The notes under the pieces are model-generated. The model made no database searches, was not told where the DNA came from, and saw nothing but the letters and a program-made list of their open reading frames with translations. Shown here one piece after another: positions 1 through 6,223 of a stretch of DNA of 7,642 nt. This stretch comes from Pseudomonadota bacterium (GTDB taxonomy: Bacteria; Cyanobacteriota; Vampirovibrionia; LMEP-6097). Position numbers and translations under genes: made by a program. Position 1 is the stretch's first letter. The number at the start of each line of letters is the position of its first letter. The stretch spans positions 1 to 7,642 of the forward strand of contig RFQS01000109.1 in assembly GCA_009924885.1 (NCBI GenBank). Direction: 5' to 3'.

Positions 1-273
1 AAAGAAAAATTAGCTAATTCTTTAATTCTTAGCACTATAGTTAGGTTAGAAAACATTAGCCCGACAGCTGAAGAGCTTGAAGCTAAGTGGAAAGAACATT
101 CAGAATCTTCTTGTAAGGGCGATCATAAGTCTGATAAACACAAGGCAGATTTTATGTTAGACGTGGCTCTTGAGCTAGCTATAGAAAAAGCTAATGCGAT
201 GCTCTTAGAGGCTAATAAAATTAGTTACGTAGAGAAGAAAATAGAGGCAGCTGCTTCTGAAGCTGTAGCTTAA
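1..273 (+). CDS. tig: Probable trigger factor (ribosome-associated chaperone), C-terminal part only
   Basis: The frame is open from the first base and ends at TAA 271-273, giving 90 residues; the start lies outside the window. The fragment is mostly charged amphipathic helix. A segment LILSTIVRLENISPTAEELE is followed by a helix DVALELAIEKANAMLLEANK and then ISYVEKK. This order resembles the end of the C-terminal substrate-binding domain of trigger factor, which has a helix, a 'eLkadeE'-like turn, then a 'nvaleeqaveavLakAKvtekE'-like helix. The match is from memory of the family, without an alignment. Trigger factor binds nascent chains at the ribosome exit tunnel and has an N-terminal ribosome-binding domain and a central PPIase domain, neither visible here. 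An insertion-like stretch with CKGDHKSDKHK between the two helices is unusual. Another helical chaperone-like protein remains possible. A hairpin terminator follows 12 bp after the stop. Confidence 0.55.
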   Translation, partial: KEKLANSLILSTIVRLENISPTAEELEAKWKEHSESSCKGDHKSDKHKADFMLDVALELAIEKANAMLLEANKISYVEKKIEAAASEAVA

Positions 274-285
274 TACAGGGATCAC

Positions 286-311
286 CGCAGTGCCTTTGCA
301 CTGTGCCTTTT
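286..311 (+). terminator. Hairpin terminator after the trigger factor gene
   Basis: The arms CGCAGTGC (286-293) and GCACTGTG (298-305) pair with one G-U pair around a CTTT loop and are followed by CCTTTT. The stem is short and the T run is only four bases, so it is a modest intrinsic terminator. Its T run overlaps the last codon of the convergent minus-strand gene. No T tract follows the stem in the minus direction, so it should act mainly on plus-strand transcripts. Confidence 0.55.
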
Positions 312-1314
312 AGTATTTTCTTGCGACGTTAAATAGATTCGCCCCAAAAATATTCTCTAACAGGTCTGCGACCCATTCTGCGGATTCGCCACGCTTATCC
401 CATGCTTCTCTGCTTGGGCAGTGTTCGACTATGTCTATTGAGGATAGTTTATTTTCTCGCCTAAGTTTCATATCTATGTATCTAGCTATACTAAGGACTT
501 CTCTATAATTTAGCTGTCCTAGGGAGTAATTACTTACACCACTTAGATCAAAAGCATTCAAGTCAAAGATAAGGTGAATATGTTCACAGTGCTTTAAATT
601 TTCTAAAGATTTTTCAAGGATGGCATTGATTCCTAGATCGGATACGTCTTCCATGGAGAAATAATTATGGCTGACAGAATCCTGTGCAGAGCGGTGATTA
701 ATACCAATATGTATAATGTTTTTTCGATTAATAATAGGTAATGTTAGTTGATTTGCAAGAATGATATTTTTAAAATCTTCATGAAGCTCATACTCTAAGC
801 TAGTGTGAGTGAGGGCGGTAAAAGCCATTCTGTTGGCGTTCCAGCTTTTAGTAACTTCAGGAGAGCTGTTCCCGAAATGGTTACTAAACCAGAGGCAGCC
901 AATTTTAGTTCTTAAATTCTGCTCTTGGTAAAACTTCATAAGTCCTGATAGGCTAGCGATACTGAGACTAGCGTCCCCGCCGAGTACGATGGGAATATGT
1001 CCTAAGCCTCGTGAAAAAAAGACTTGTTCTCGAAGCCAGTTATTTACGCTAATAATGGCTTCTATATTTCTTATACGCAGAGCATGTTCCTGTATTTCAA
1101 AAGGACCAAGGCTAGGAGGTTCTATAAGATTAACTTTTACATTCAGGGATTCAAGTGTCCTAGTTAATTCAGTGTCGCCGAGTATGCTGTAAGCTCCCTC
1201 TTGGGCGAGATTATCAGTTCCACCGAATCCGTAAGGACAGATAATTAGGTCTAAAGAAGGACTTTCTTTCCAGTCTAGGCGTTTATGGCTTTTTAAAAAA
1301 TCTAAATTTTGCAT
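310..1314 (-). CDS. Arginase/agmatinase-family protein with a degenerate metal site (probable pseudoenzyme)
   Basis: This 334-residue protein has the layout of the ureohydrolase superfamily (arginase, agmatinase, formiminoglutamase), which normally hydrolyses guanidino compounds with a two-manganese centre. The landmarks are PIVLGGDAS (108-116) for PIxLGGDHS, CLWFSNHFG (140-148) for the WxDAHxD motif, HLIFDLNAFD (247-256) for SxDxDxxDP, the GQLNYRE segment (266-272) for GGLtyRE, and VEHCP (296-300) for the EvnP motif that carries the guanidinium-binding Glu. Of the six metal ligands only H146 and D251 remain; the others are A115 (His expected), S144 (Asp), G148 (Asp) and N253 (Asp). Glu297 is kept. 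The reading frame is intact and full length, so the protein is probably made and folded but unlikely to bind a normal Mn pair; a binding or regulatory role is inferred. ATG 1314-1312 is the natural start; no Shine-Dalgarno is obvious. The gene diverges from nuoD and converges on the trigger factor gene. Confidence 0.8.
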   Translation of the reverse strand: MQNLDFLKSHKRLDWKESPSLDLIICPYGFGGTDNLAQEGAYSILGDTELTRTLESLNVKVNLIEPPSLGPFEIQEHALRIRNIEAIISVNNWLREQVFFSRGLGHIPIVLGGDASLSIASLSGLMKFYQEQNLRTKIGCLWFSNHFGNSSPEVTKSWNANRMAFTALTHTSLEYELHEDFKNIILANQLTLPIINRKNIIHIGINHRSAQDSVSHNYFSMEDVSDLGINAILEKSLENLKHCEHIHLIFDLNAFDLSGVSNYSLGQLNYREVLSIARYIDMKLRRENKLSSIDIVEHCPSREAWDKRGESAEWVADLLENIFGANLFNVARKY

Positions 1315-1337
1315 AACAATGGCTTTTGCCTGTTAAT

Positions 1338-1343
1338 ATTATA
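1338..1343 (-). promoter_or_regulatory. Candidate -10 box for the arginase-like gene
   Basis: Read on the minus strand, these bases are a perfect TATAAT, 23 bp upstream of the ATG. A weak -35 candidate, TTGCAG (1368-1363), sits at a wide 19-bp spacing. The divergent start codons are only 32 bp apart, so both genes must share or overlap control elements here. No convincing -35/-10 pair could be found for nuoD. Confidence 0.3.
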
Positions 1344-1346
1344 GCT

Positions 1347-2513
1347 ATGGTTAGCACTGAAACTGCAACAAGCACTGGTCTTAAAACAGAAGATTTAGTT
1401 ATTAATATGGGTCCTCAGCACCCTTCAACGCATGGCGTTCTGCGGCTGAAGCTCGTTCTACACGGTGAAGTTATAAAGCAGTGTGAGCCTGTAATCGGTT
1501 ATTTGCACCGTGGTATGGAGTGGCTCGGGCAAAACCGTAATTTTGTACAGTATCAGGCTTTAGTAGACAGAGTCGATTATTTAGCTGGAATGAGTGATAG
1601 CCATGCCTATGTAGGGGCTGTAGAGCAGATCGCAGGTATAGAAGTGCCACAGAGAGCTGAATATTTAAGAATACTTATGGCGGAGCTGAATAGAATCTGT
1701 TCGCATCAGCTTTCACTAGGAATTTTTATGCTGGATTTAGGGGCGATGATGGGCTTCCCTTTCTATGCTTTTAGAGACAGGGAGTCTATACTTTCACTTT
1801 TAGAGGAAGTTTCAGGTCAGCGTATGATGTTTAATTACATTCGTATCGGTGGTGTGCAACAAGATTTACCGAAAGGCTGGCTCGCTAAAGCTGAGGCTTT
1901 AGTTAAAGATAAGCTTTTAGGTTATGTTGATGAGTATGAGGATATTATTACTAATAATCCGATATTCACTTCTAGAACTAAGGGCATAGGTATAATTGAG
2001 CCTAATTCTGCAAGAGCCTTTGGTCTTACTGGACCTAATATAAGAGCTTCTGGAGTGGATTACGACATTAGAACGGCTAAGCCATATTCTAGATATAAAG
2101 AGTTCGATTTTAAGGTTATTACTCGTGAAGAGGGTGATATTTTCGCTAGGTATAAGTGCAGAGTGGAAGAGATTCGTGAATCCTGTAAGATAGTTCTTCA
2201 GGCGATAGAGAAGATTAGAGCACTGCCAAGTGGAGAGCAAGCAGCGAAAGAGACTGAACTTGTGGCGAAAAAAATTATGCCAGGTTTTAAAGCTCCAGCC
2301 GGTGAGACTTATTTTGCAGTAGAATCGCCTAGGGGTGAATTGGGCCTGCATTTAATTACTGACGGTACTGCTGTTCCGTATCGTATTAAGTGGAGATCGC
2401 CATCTTTCTTTGCGACTAATTTTTTACCAGAAATGGCTATAGGTCAGCCTATAGCTGACATAGTAGCGATATTTTCATCTCTTGATGTTATATTGCCAGA
2501 CGTGGATCGCTAA
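1347..2513 (+). CDS. nuoD: NADH-quinone oxidoreductase subunit D (complex I 49-kDa-type subunit)
   Basis: This 388-residue protein is NuoD/Nqo4, the peripheral-arm subunit that lines the quinone pocket of respiratory complex I at the membrane interface. Recognisable stretches are GPQHPSTHGVLR (22-33), CEPVIGYLHRGME (46-58), RVDYLAGM (75-82), the IRIGGV segment (165-170), the LTGPNIRASGVDYDIR region (227-242) and the C-terminal SLDVILPDVDR (378-388). His29 and Tyr78 correspond to the quinone-contacting His38 and Tyr87 of Thermus Nqo4. Compared with the Thermus protein as I remember it, about 15 residues are missing around 290-318. I chose ATG 1347: an upstream TTG at 1326 would add only seven residues (ending in IIA) with no ribosome binding site, and the family usually starts about 15-25 residues before GPQHP. 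ATG 1347 also lacks a clear Shine-Dalgarno. No nuoC or nuoE neighbours it in the window, so the complex I genes are split in this genome. Confidence 0.95.
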   Translation: MVSTETATSTGLKTEDLVINMGPQHPSTHGVLRLKLVLHGEVIKQCEPVIGYLHRGMEWLGQNRNFVQYQALVDRVDYLAGMSDSHAYVGAVEQIAGIEVPQRAEYLRILMAELNRICSHQLSLGIFMLDLGAMMGFPFYAFRDRESILSLLEEVSGQRMMFNYIRIGGVQQDLPKGWLAKAEALVKDKLLGYVDEYEDIITNNPIFTSRTKGIGIIEPNSARAFGLTGPNIRASGVDYDIRTAKPYSRYKEFDFKVITREEGDIFARYKCRVEEIRESCKIVLQAIEKIRALPSGEQAAKETELVAKKIMPGFKAPAGETYFAVESPRGELGLHLITDGTAVPYRIKWRSPSFFATNFLPEMAIGQPIADIVAIFSSLDVILPDVDR

Positions 2514-2544
2514 AGATATACCCCTGATGTTTATAAATAATCCT

Positions 2545-2563
2545 TAATCTCGGTTTAAGATTA
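2545..2563. other. Short inverted repeat between nuoD and the secreted-protein gene
   Basis: TAATCT (2545-2550) and AGATTA (2558-2563) form a 6-bp AT-rich stem with a 7-base loop, 32 bp after the nuoD stop and 10 bp before the next ATG. There is no T tract, so it is a poor terminator. It could be an operator or chance. The intergenic stretch also carries an AT-rich TTATAAATAAT (2531-2541) that could hold a -10 element. Confidence 0.2.
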
Positions 2564-2573
2564 GAGTATTAAT

Positions 2574-4331
2574 ATGCTCTTTTCTGTGCAGAAAATTTTA
2601 CAGTTTAATTTCAGGCGTAAATTACTTCTATCTAGCTTACTGATTTCACAGCTTTTCTTTTTGACGGTTTTTTTTGCTTGTCAAAATCCTGTCTCTGCTT
2701 TAGATTCTCGTTATACCATCAGCTCCTTAAGAGCTAAGCAAGCAGGTTTTACTAGTTTCGATAAGACCTTCGATTTAACCTTAACTTTTAAATTAAGGTC
2801 GGTGAGTGGTTTTACTAGATCTCGCTTAGATGTTAAAATCGGGGATCTGACTTTTACTGATACGTCAAGTTCAGGAGTAGATGAAGATTTCAATATTCAA
2901 ATTAGCGAAACAGGTTCTAATTTAGCTGATGTAACGATTAGGCTAAAGGATATACAGATCGCTTCTAATGCACTTGCCAAAGGCACAGTAAATTATTATT
3001 TAACTGAGGCTAGGACTAATGCTTTAGTCTCTCAGGATTTTACTTTTAAGCTCTCTAGCACTGATTCTAATTCAGGCAGTTCTGGTAATGATGGTTCTAG
3101 TAATAATGGAAAAACTCCAGAAGAAATAGCTACTGAAAAATTTAATATTAAGCTCGCTGATAAAAAGCAGTTAGTGGTGATTAAAGCCGAAGATTCGAGT
3201 GAGCTAGCTAGTAAACAGGTTTCCGCCACACCTAAAGCTTTTCTGATTAATATTTATCATGATTCTGATTTAATTCCGGGTGTGGAAAAAGATCTTTTTG
3301 ACCCAACTAAAGCGCCACTAGTTAAGGCTTTAAAGGTTTTTAGATTAAAAGACTCGGTTAGAACTGAAATTACTGATGAGCTAAGTTTTACACCTACTGT
3401 AGATACTGCTAGCAGCACGGCTTCAGGCAAAAATTTAACTATCTTAAAAACGAGCGAGCTTACCATAAAAGATATTCAGCAGTTACAGTTTAGGATCGAC
3501 ATGACGAATTTTTTAAATTCTAATAGCTCAAATACCATTATACCAGAGAAGGCGATTAAAGATGATTGCTGGGATTTAGATATAGGCGGTATTCCAGTAG
3601 AGGCTACTGATATTCAGTCTTCTATAAGCTCACTTATCTTTTTACCAGTTTTAGATTCAGATCCACTACGTTTTAGTTTAATCGCTAAAGATATCATTCC
3701 TGTTACAGCCAAGGTTTCAAATGCTTTAAATCTTGCAGATGATATCAGGAAAATAGATTTCACCCGGGCGGGCTTTAGCTATAAGACTCTTAAAGCTAAG
3801 GGTATTTTCCTTTTTGATGCAGAATCCTCTGTAAGTGAAGCGTCTGTAAATTCTGGAAATTTAAATTTCACTGTGAATATGACATTAGATAGAGAGCGTA
3901 ATGCTTTAATCTCTCAGCGAGAGATATATCAGAAAAATGTGGCGAGGACTTTAGAACTACCATTTAATGTGATTACGAAGGACAGTAATGGCTTAGATGT
4001 CAATATTAGTGGCACTTTAAAGAAAACAGTGAGCCTCAGCCTTCTAGACTCACCGAGATTCATTCGTATCTTAGATAAGAATGCTAATTCAGTTGCTACA
4101 GTATCGGATAATGCTTTATTTAGCCGTGTTTTAACGGCTAAGACCATCGGTGAAGCTGGAGAGGCTTTTGGGGAGGAGTTTTTAACTCTAGCTGATAATG
4201 CAGCGAAGATTCAGATTAAGCTAAAGCGTTCACAGACTTATTTAGATAATCTTGGAATTGTTTTTGATGATGAAGCGAATGCTAGTTTGGCTGATACTGA
4301 GCAGAATGTTTTGACTTTAGTGCTGAAGTAG
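2574..4331 (+). CDS. Exported beta-rich protein of unknown function, 585 aa
   Basis: I do not recognise a family. The N terminus is a Sec-type signal: a basic start with R14, R15 and K16, a hydrophobic core (about 17-35), and a possible signal peptidase I site after VSA (40-42). C36 in FFAC is a poor lipobox because Phe occupies -3, where Leu is preferred, so lipidation is possible but less likely. The mature part has alternating hydrophobic strands typical of Ig-like or other beta-sandwich domains. A first domain (about 45-162) is followed by a Ser/Asn/Gly-rich flexible linker (161-180) and a larger region (about 185-585). The segment near 144-160 (TEARTNALVSQDFTFKL) and the one near 438-464 (DRERNALISQ, then LELPF) look similar, suggesting a duplicated domain. 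The only other cysteine is C332. No enzyme motif, anchor or C-terminal sorting signal is visible. No good Shine-Dalgarno precedes ATG 2574. The membrane-protein array begins 3 bp after its stop codon. Confidence 0.75.
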   Translation: MLFSVQKILQFNFRRKLLLSSLLISQLFFLTVFFACQNPVSALDSRYTISSLRAKQAGFTSFDKTFDLTLTFKLRSVSGFTRSRLDVKIGDLTFTDTSSSGVDEDFNIQISETGSNLADVTIRLKDIQIASNALAKGTVNYYLTEARTNALVSQDFTFKLSSTDSNSGSSGNDGSSNNGKTPEEIATEKFNIKLADKKQLVVIKAEDSSELASKQVSATPKAFLINIYHDSDLIPGVEKDLFDPTKAPLVKALKVFRLKDSVRTEITDELSFTPTVDTASSTASGKNLTILKTSELTIKDIQQLQFRIDMTNFLNSNSSNTIIPEKAIKDDCWDLDIGGIPVEATDIQSSISSLIFLPVLDSDPLRFSLIAKDIIPVTAKVSNALNLADDIRKIDFTRAGFSYKTLKAKGIFLFDAESSVSEASVNSGNLNFTVNMTLDRERNALISQREIYQKNVARTLELPFNVITKDSNGLDVNISGTLKKTVSLSLLDSPRFIRILDKNANSVATVSDNALFSRVLTAKTIGEAGEAFGEEFLTLADNAAKIQIKLKRSQTYLDNLGIVFDDEANASLADTEQNVLTLVLK

Positions 4332-4334
4332 TTT

Positions 4335-4389
4335 CTGAGGACTTTTGACCCCTTAAAAATTTTCTGTAGAAATATCATGATTAGTTTTC
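4335..4389 (+). promoter_or_regulatory. Cassette 1 leader, type A
   Basis: This holds the conserved TGAGGACTTTTGACCCCTTA block, then the type-A half ending ATCATGATTAGTTTTC directly before the first gene. CTGAGG lies exactly 55 bp before the start codon. It begins just 3 bp after the stop codon of the secreted-protein gene, and the AT-rich GATTTTAAA run that precedes the other leaders is missing, so the left edge of repeat homology is close to 4332. TTGACC (4345-4350) and TAGAAA (4367-4372) at 16-bp spacing could be a promoter. Confidence 0.6.
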
Positions 4390-4671
4390 ATGGTGGAAGG
4401 AAATTTTAGTAAATATGGTGCTGAGCTAAAGCGGCGTAAAGGAAGGAATAGAAAATTTAATCACAGATTGGGTTTTATAGACCCGTGTATGTTGATGTTA
4501 TTAGCAGGATTTTCTCAGCCTTTAGGTCAATGGATTCTAAAGTATGCACTAGCAGAGATAGATGATATCGAGAAAGTTAATTATGACAGGTTGTTATTCT
4601 CTGCGATAATGCTTGGAATAGGTCTATTAGTCACTACTGCATGGTATATATATTCTAGTAAAAGGAGATGA
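4390..4671 (+). CDS. Small two-helix membrane protein, type A (cassette 1, first gene)
   Basis: The family is not recognised. This 93-residue protein starts with a strongly basic segment (KRRKGRNRK, 14-22). Helix 1 (about 28-50) contains FSQPLGQW (41-48), a polar loop 51-67 includes EIDDIEK, and helix 2 (about 68-88) ends in WYIYSSKRR. The positive-inside rule predicts both ends in the cytoplasm and a short acidic loop outside. It aligns along its length with the first gene of cassette 6, sharing MVEGNF, GQWILKYAL and WYIYS. The ATG sits in the conserved TTTCATGG at fixed distance from the leader, but no Shine-Dalgarno precedes it. A short upstream frame (ATG 4378) overlaps this start. Confidence 0.85.
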   Translation: MVEGNFSKYGAELKRRKGRNRKFNHRLGFIDPCMLMLLAGFSQPLGQWILKYALAEIDDIEKVNYDRLLFSAIMLGIGLLVTTAWYIYSSKRR

Positions 4672-4674
4672 AGT

Positions 4675-4794
4675 ATGAGCGGAGAAACTGTTTTATTAAG
4701 TTATAGTATATTTGGAGTGCTAGCAGTAACTGCTTTTGCTATCTTCCTAATTAAATCAGAGCATGAAGCCATGAAAGAAGACGAGCAAGATTAA
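4675..4794 (+). CDS. Single-helix small membrane protein (cassette 1, second gene), 39 aa
   Basis: The frame is MSGETVLLSY, then a hydrophobic helix (about 7-26), then the charged tail KSEHEAMKEDEQD. Its start is supported by AAAAGGAG (4660-4667), seven bases upstream, and it begins 3 bp after the first gene stops. The tail ending DEQD is shared with the second protein of cassette 6 (KDEQD), and cassette 3 ends IDQD, so the frame is under selection despite its length. It is probably produced together with the two-helix protein. Function unknown. Confidence 0.75.
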   Translation: MSGETVLLSYSIFGVLAVTAFAIFLIKSEHEAMKEDEQD

Positions 4795-4829
4795 CTCCCA
4801 AGCTTTTACTTACTTACGATTTTAAAATT

Positions 4830-4883
4830 CTGAGGACTTTTGACCCCTTATAAATCCCAGTGAGATTTTTTAAGATGAGGTGA
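4830..4883 (+). promoter_or_regulatory. Cassette 2 leader, type B
   Basis: The common block is followed by the type-B half, which runs CAGTGAGATTTTTTAAG to ATGAGGTGA and directly into the gene's ATG. CTGAGG is 54 bp before the start, as in every type-B leader. The ATGAGGTGA stretch serves as ribosome binding site (GAGGTG, 4877-4882) and also spells a two-codon frame, Met-Arg-stop, abutting the real start. The preceding tail GATTTTAAAATT (4818-4829) is AT-rich. Confidence 0.6.
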
Positions 4884-5132
4884 ATGAGGAAAGCTCCCCG
4901 AAGTTTTAGAGAGAATAAACCCAAAAATTTAGCAGTAAGCTTTTATGATACGGTTATTTTACTTTTAAGTACTGCTTTCTGTACACCTCTTGGGCAGGCT
5001 ATTTTACTGTATTTAATTGATGAAAAAAATGAAATTGTATTAGTAAAATTTCTGATGTCAATCGCTTTGGCTTTCTTGGGTATTATACTTTTACTGTATT
5101 GGACTTTATTTAAGAGGAAAGATTTATGTTAA
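4884..5132 (+). CDS. Small two-helix membrane protein, hybrid type (cassette 2, first gene)
   Basis: This 82-residue protein has a basic N terminus (MRKAPRSFRENKPK), helix 1 (about 21-44) with AFCTPLGQAIL (31-41), an acidic loop (DEKNE, 46-50), and helix 2 (about 52-75) ending FKRKDLC. The topology matches the type-A proteins, and the core resembles type A (FIDP/FYDT, then xPLGQ), yet its leader and first residues MRK are type B. It therefore bridges the two groups, either as an old intermediate or a recombinant. The start is fixed by the conserved 54-bp leader spacing and GAGGTG. Function unknown. Confidence 0.85.
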   Translation: MRKAPRSFRENKPKNLAVSFYDTVILLLSTAFCTPLGQAILLYLIDEKNEIVLVKFLMSIALAFLGIILLLYWTLFKRKDLC

Positions 5133-5236
5133 ATGAATTTGAAACGAGTATAGCCTGCTATATAGGTTCTGCGATTGTATTAACCTATGTAATGTCGAAA
5201 ACTTCTAGGCAGGCGGAAGATATTGATCTTTCATGA
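5126..5236 (+). CDS. Single-helix small membrane protein (cassette 2, second gene), 36 aa
   Basis: ATG 5126 overlaps the last codons of the first gene by 7 bp, and GAGG (5114-5117) lies eight bases upstream. The protein starts MLNEFETS, has a helix at about 8-24, and ends in a short tail (SKTSRQAEDIDLS). The N terminus resembles the MINPFET of the type-B second genes, but the tail lacks their RDPNLPKKKFFKSKDTK ending. The overlap suggests translational coupling to the upstream gene. Function unknown. Confidence 0.65.
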   Translation: MLNEFETSIACYIGSAIVLTYVMSKTSRQAEDIDLS

Positions 5237-5286
5237 CTTACTTTTATTAATTCCCGCGCTTTCATTTGCTTACGATTTTTAAATCT

Positions 5287-5341
5287 CTGAGGACTTTTGG
5301 CCCCTTATAAATTTTCTGTAAAAATATCATGATTAGATTTC
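5287..5341 (+). promoter_or_regulatory. Cassette 3 leader, type A, with a changed hexamer
   Basis: This is the only leader of seven in which the conserved TTGACC reads TTGGCC (5297-5302). The rest matches the type-A leaders, and CTGAGG is 55 bp before the ATG. It drives the only cassette with a broken first gene, which suggests relaxed constraint on this unit. The upstream tail (5237-5286) contains TAATTCCCGCGCTTT, a form shared only with the tail of cassette 3. Confidence 0.6.
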
Positions 5342-5615
5342 ATGGGTAAAAAATATTTGGTTACTCGGAGTAGTGACGGAAAGAAAATAGAGGGAAAGTC
5401 TGCTTTTAGACTTGGTTTCATAGATACTTTGATGTTGATAATTTTCACGGCTCTTTGTCAGCCCATGGGGCAGTGGATTTTAAGATTTTTACTTAATTAA
5501 ATCTTTTAATCAGGAAGATATAAATAAATTGATTATCTCCTTAATTTTTTTTGTGATAGCGTGGGTTGTACTTTTTTCTTGGTTATGGTATTCACATAAA
5601 AAGGAGTCTTATTAA
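5342..5615 (+). pseudogene. Frameshifted type-A two-helix membrane protein (cassette 3, first gene)
   Basis: From ATG 5342 the frame gives 52 residues ending ...CQPMGQWILRFLLN at TAA 5498-5500, so only helix 1 is made. Skipping one base at this stop opens another frame to TAA 5613-5615. It encodes KSFNQEDINK, then a second helix and WLWYSHKKESY, which matches the loop, helix 2 and WYIYS ending of the intact type-A genes. Joined, the product is 90 residues, close to the 93 and 95 of its relatives. The simplest reading is a one-base insertion near 5496-5501. A programmed frameshift or a sequencing error cannot be excluded; no classic slippery sequence is seen. Its N terminus (MGKKYLVTRSSDGKK) differs from MVEGNF, although the start position is conserved. 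Confidence 0.75.
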
Positions 5616-5728
5616 TGACCTTAATGTATGTTATTACATTTACTGTGCCAGTGTTTATATTGGGTTTCGTGTTCTGGTACATCTGGTTTGATTCTCGTCA
5701 AGGGAGAGAAAAGATTGACCAGGATTAA
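5615..5728 (+). CDS. Single-helix small membrane protein (cassette 3, second gene), 37 aa
   Basis: ATG 5615 overlaps the stop of the restored first-gene frame by one base (TAATG) and has a strong AAAAAGGAG (5598-5606) eight bases upstream. The protein is MTLMYVITFT followed by a helix rich in aromatics (VFWYIWF) and the tail DSRQGREKIDQD. The DQD ending parallels the DEQD of cassettes 1 and 6. Its frame and ribosome binding site are intact although the first gene is broken, so it may still be translated. Confidence 0.65.
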   Translation: MTLMYVITFTVPVFILGFVFWYIWFDSRQGREKIDQD

Positions 5729-5763
5729 TTCCCGCGCTTTTATTTAATTGCGATTTTAAATCT

Positions 5764-5817
5764 CTGAGGACTTTTGACCCCTTAAAAATTTCAGTGAGAT
5801 TTTTTAAGATGAGGTGA
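5764..5817 (+). promoter_or_regulatory. Cassette 4 leader, type B
   Basis: This type-B leader has the standard 54-bp spacing. As in cassette 2, the sequence just before the start is ATGAGGTGA, so a short upstream frame (GTG 5794, MRFFKMR-stop) ends immediately before the gene's ATG. TGAGG and CCTTA within the block can form a weak 5-bp stem (one G-T pair) around a 10-base loop. Flanking AAAT and ATTT could extend it beyond a mismatch. Confidence 0.6.
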
Positions 5818-6078
5818 ATGAGGAAGTTTCAGAAGCTCAGTGAATTAAGAATCGATTTGATAAAGTCTTTGGGTATAGGGCTTTGTAGTCCGATAGCTAC
5901 GATTGTTTTCATGACTGCTGTAGATCGGAGCTATCTCAGAGACAAAATGGACTTGGAAGGTTTTTTAGCCGCTTTATTTTTATTAATATGTGGGTTAAAA
6001 TGTATTAGCAAAGTTTACACAATAGCAGAAAGCTTTGATTTATTGAATGAAAGAGGCGATGATGATAAATCCATTTGA
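5818..6078 (+). CDS. Small two-helix membrane protein, type B (cassette 4, first gene)
   Basis: This 86-residue protein has the conserved start MRKFQKLSELRIDLIKSLGI, helix 1 (about 14-35) with CSPIATI (23-29), the loop DRSYLRDKMDLEG, helix 2 (about 48-66) with LICGLKCISKVY, and a charged tail ERGDDDKSI. It is close to the first proteins of cassettes 5 and 7; differences concentrate in helix 1, the loop and the early part of helix 2. Two cysteines (C58 and C62) flank a GLK within helix 2. The gene overlaps the second gene by 17 bp. The family is not recognised. Confidence 0.85.
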   Translation: MRKFQKLSELRIDLIKSLGIGLCSPIATIVFMTAVDRSYLRDKMDLEGFLAALFLLICGLKCISKVYTIAESFDLLNERGDDDKSI

Positions 6079-6202
6079 AACTGATTACGGTTACATTATA
6101 ATTTTGATTACAGCGATGTTTATGTATTTTTCTATATTACACATTCTGCGTGACCCAAATTTACCTAAGAAGAAGTTCTTTAAATCTAAAGATACTAAAT
6201 AA
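6062..6202 (+). CDS. Single-helix small membrane protein with basic tail (cassette 4, second gene), 46 aa
   Basis: ATG 6062 lies inside the end of the first gene (17-bp overlap) and has GAGG (6053-6056) five bases upstream. An adjacent ATG at 6059 would add one Met at a poorer distance. The protein is MINPFETDYG, a helix (about 9-29), then RDPNLPKKKFFKSKDTK. This basic 17-residue tail is identical in cassettes 4, 5 and 7 and predicts a cytoplasmic C terminus. Conserved tail and variable helix suggest that the tail contacts a fixed partner. Confidence 0.8.
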   Translation: MINPFETDYGYIIILITAMFMYFSILHILRDPNLPKKKFFKSKDTK

Positions 6203-6223
6203 AAGCTCTGTGATTTTAAATTC

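Noticed and set aside
310..1314. Active agmatinase or arginase
   Set aside because: Four of six metal-ligand positions are substituted, so an ordinary catalytic assignment and a gene symbol such as speB or rocF are not supported.
1326..1346. Upstream TTG start for NuoD
   Set aside because: It adds seven non-conserved residues, has no Shine-Dalgarno and overlaps the candidate divergent promoter.
1917..2351. Antisense open frame of 144 codons inside nuoD
   Set aside because: It is a shadow of the strongly conserved NuoD coding frame with no recognisable protein features of its own. The same applies to the short antisense frames in the 585-aa gene and at 6091-6387.
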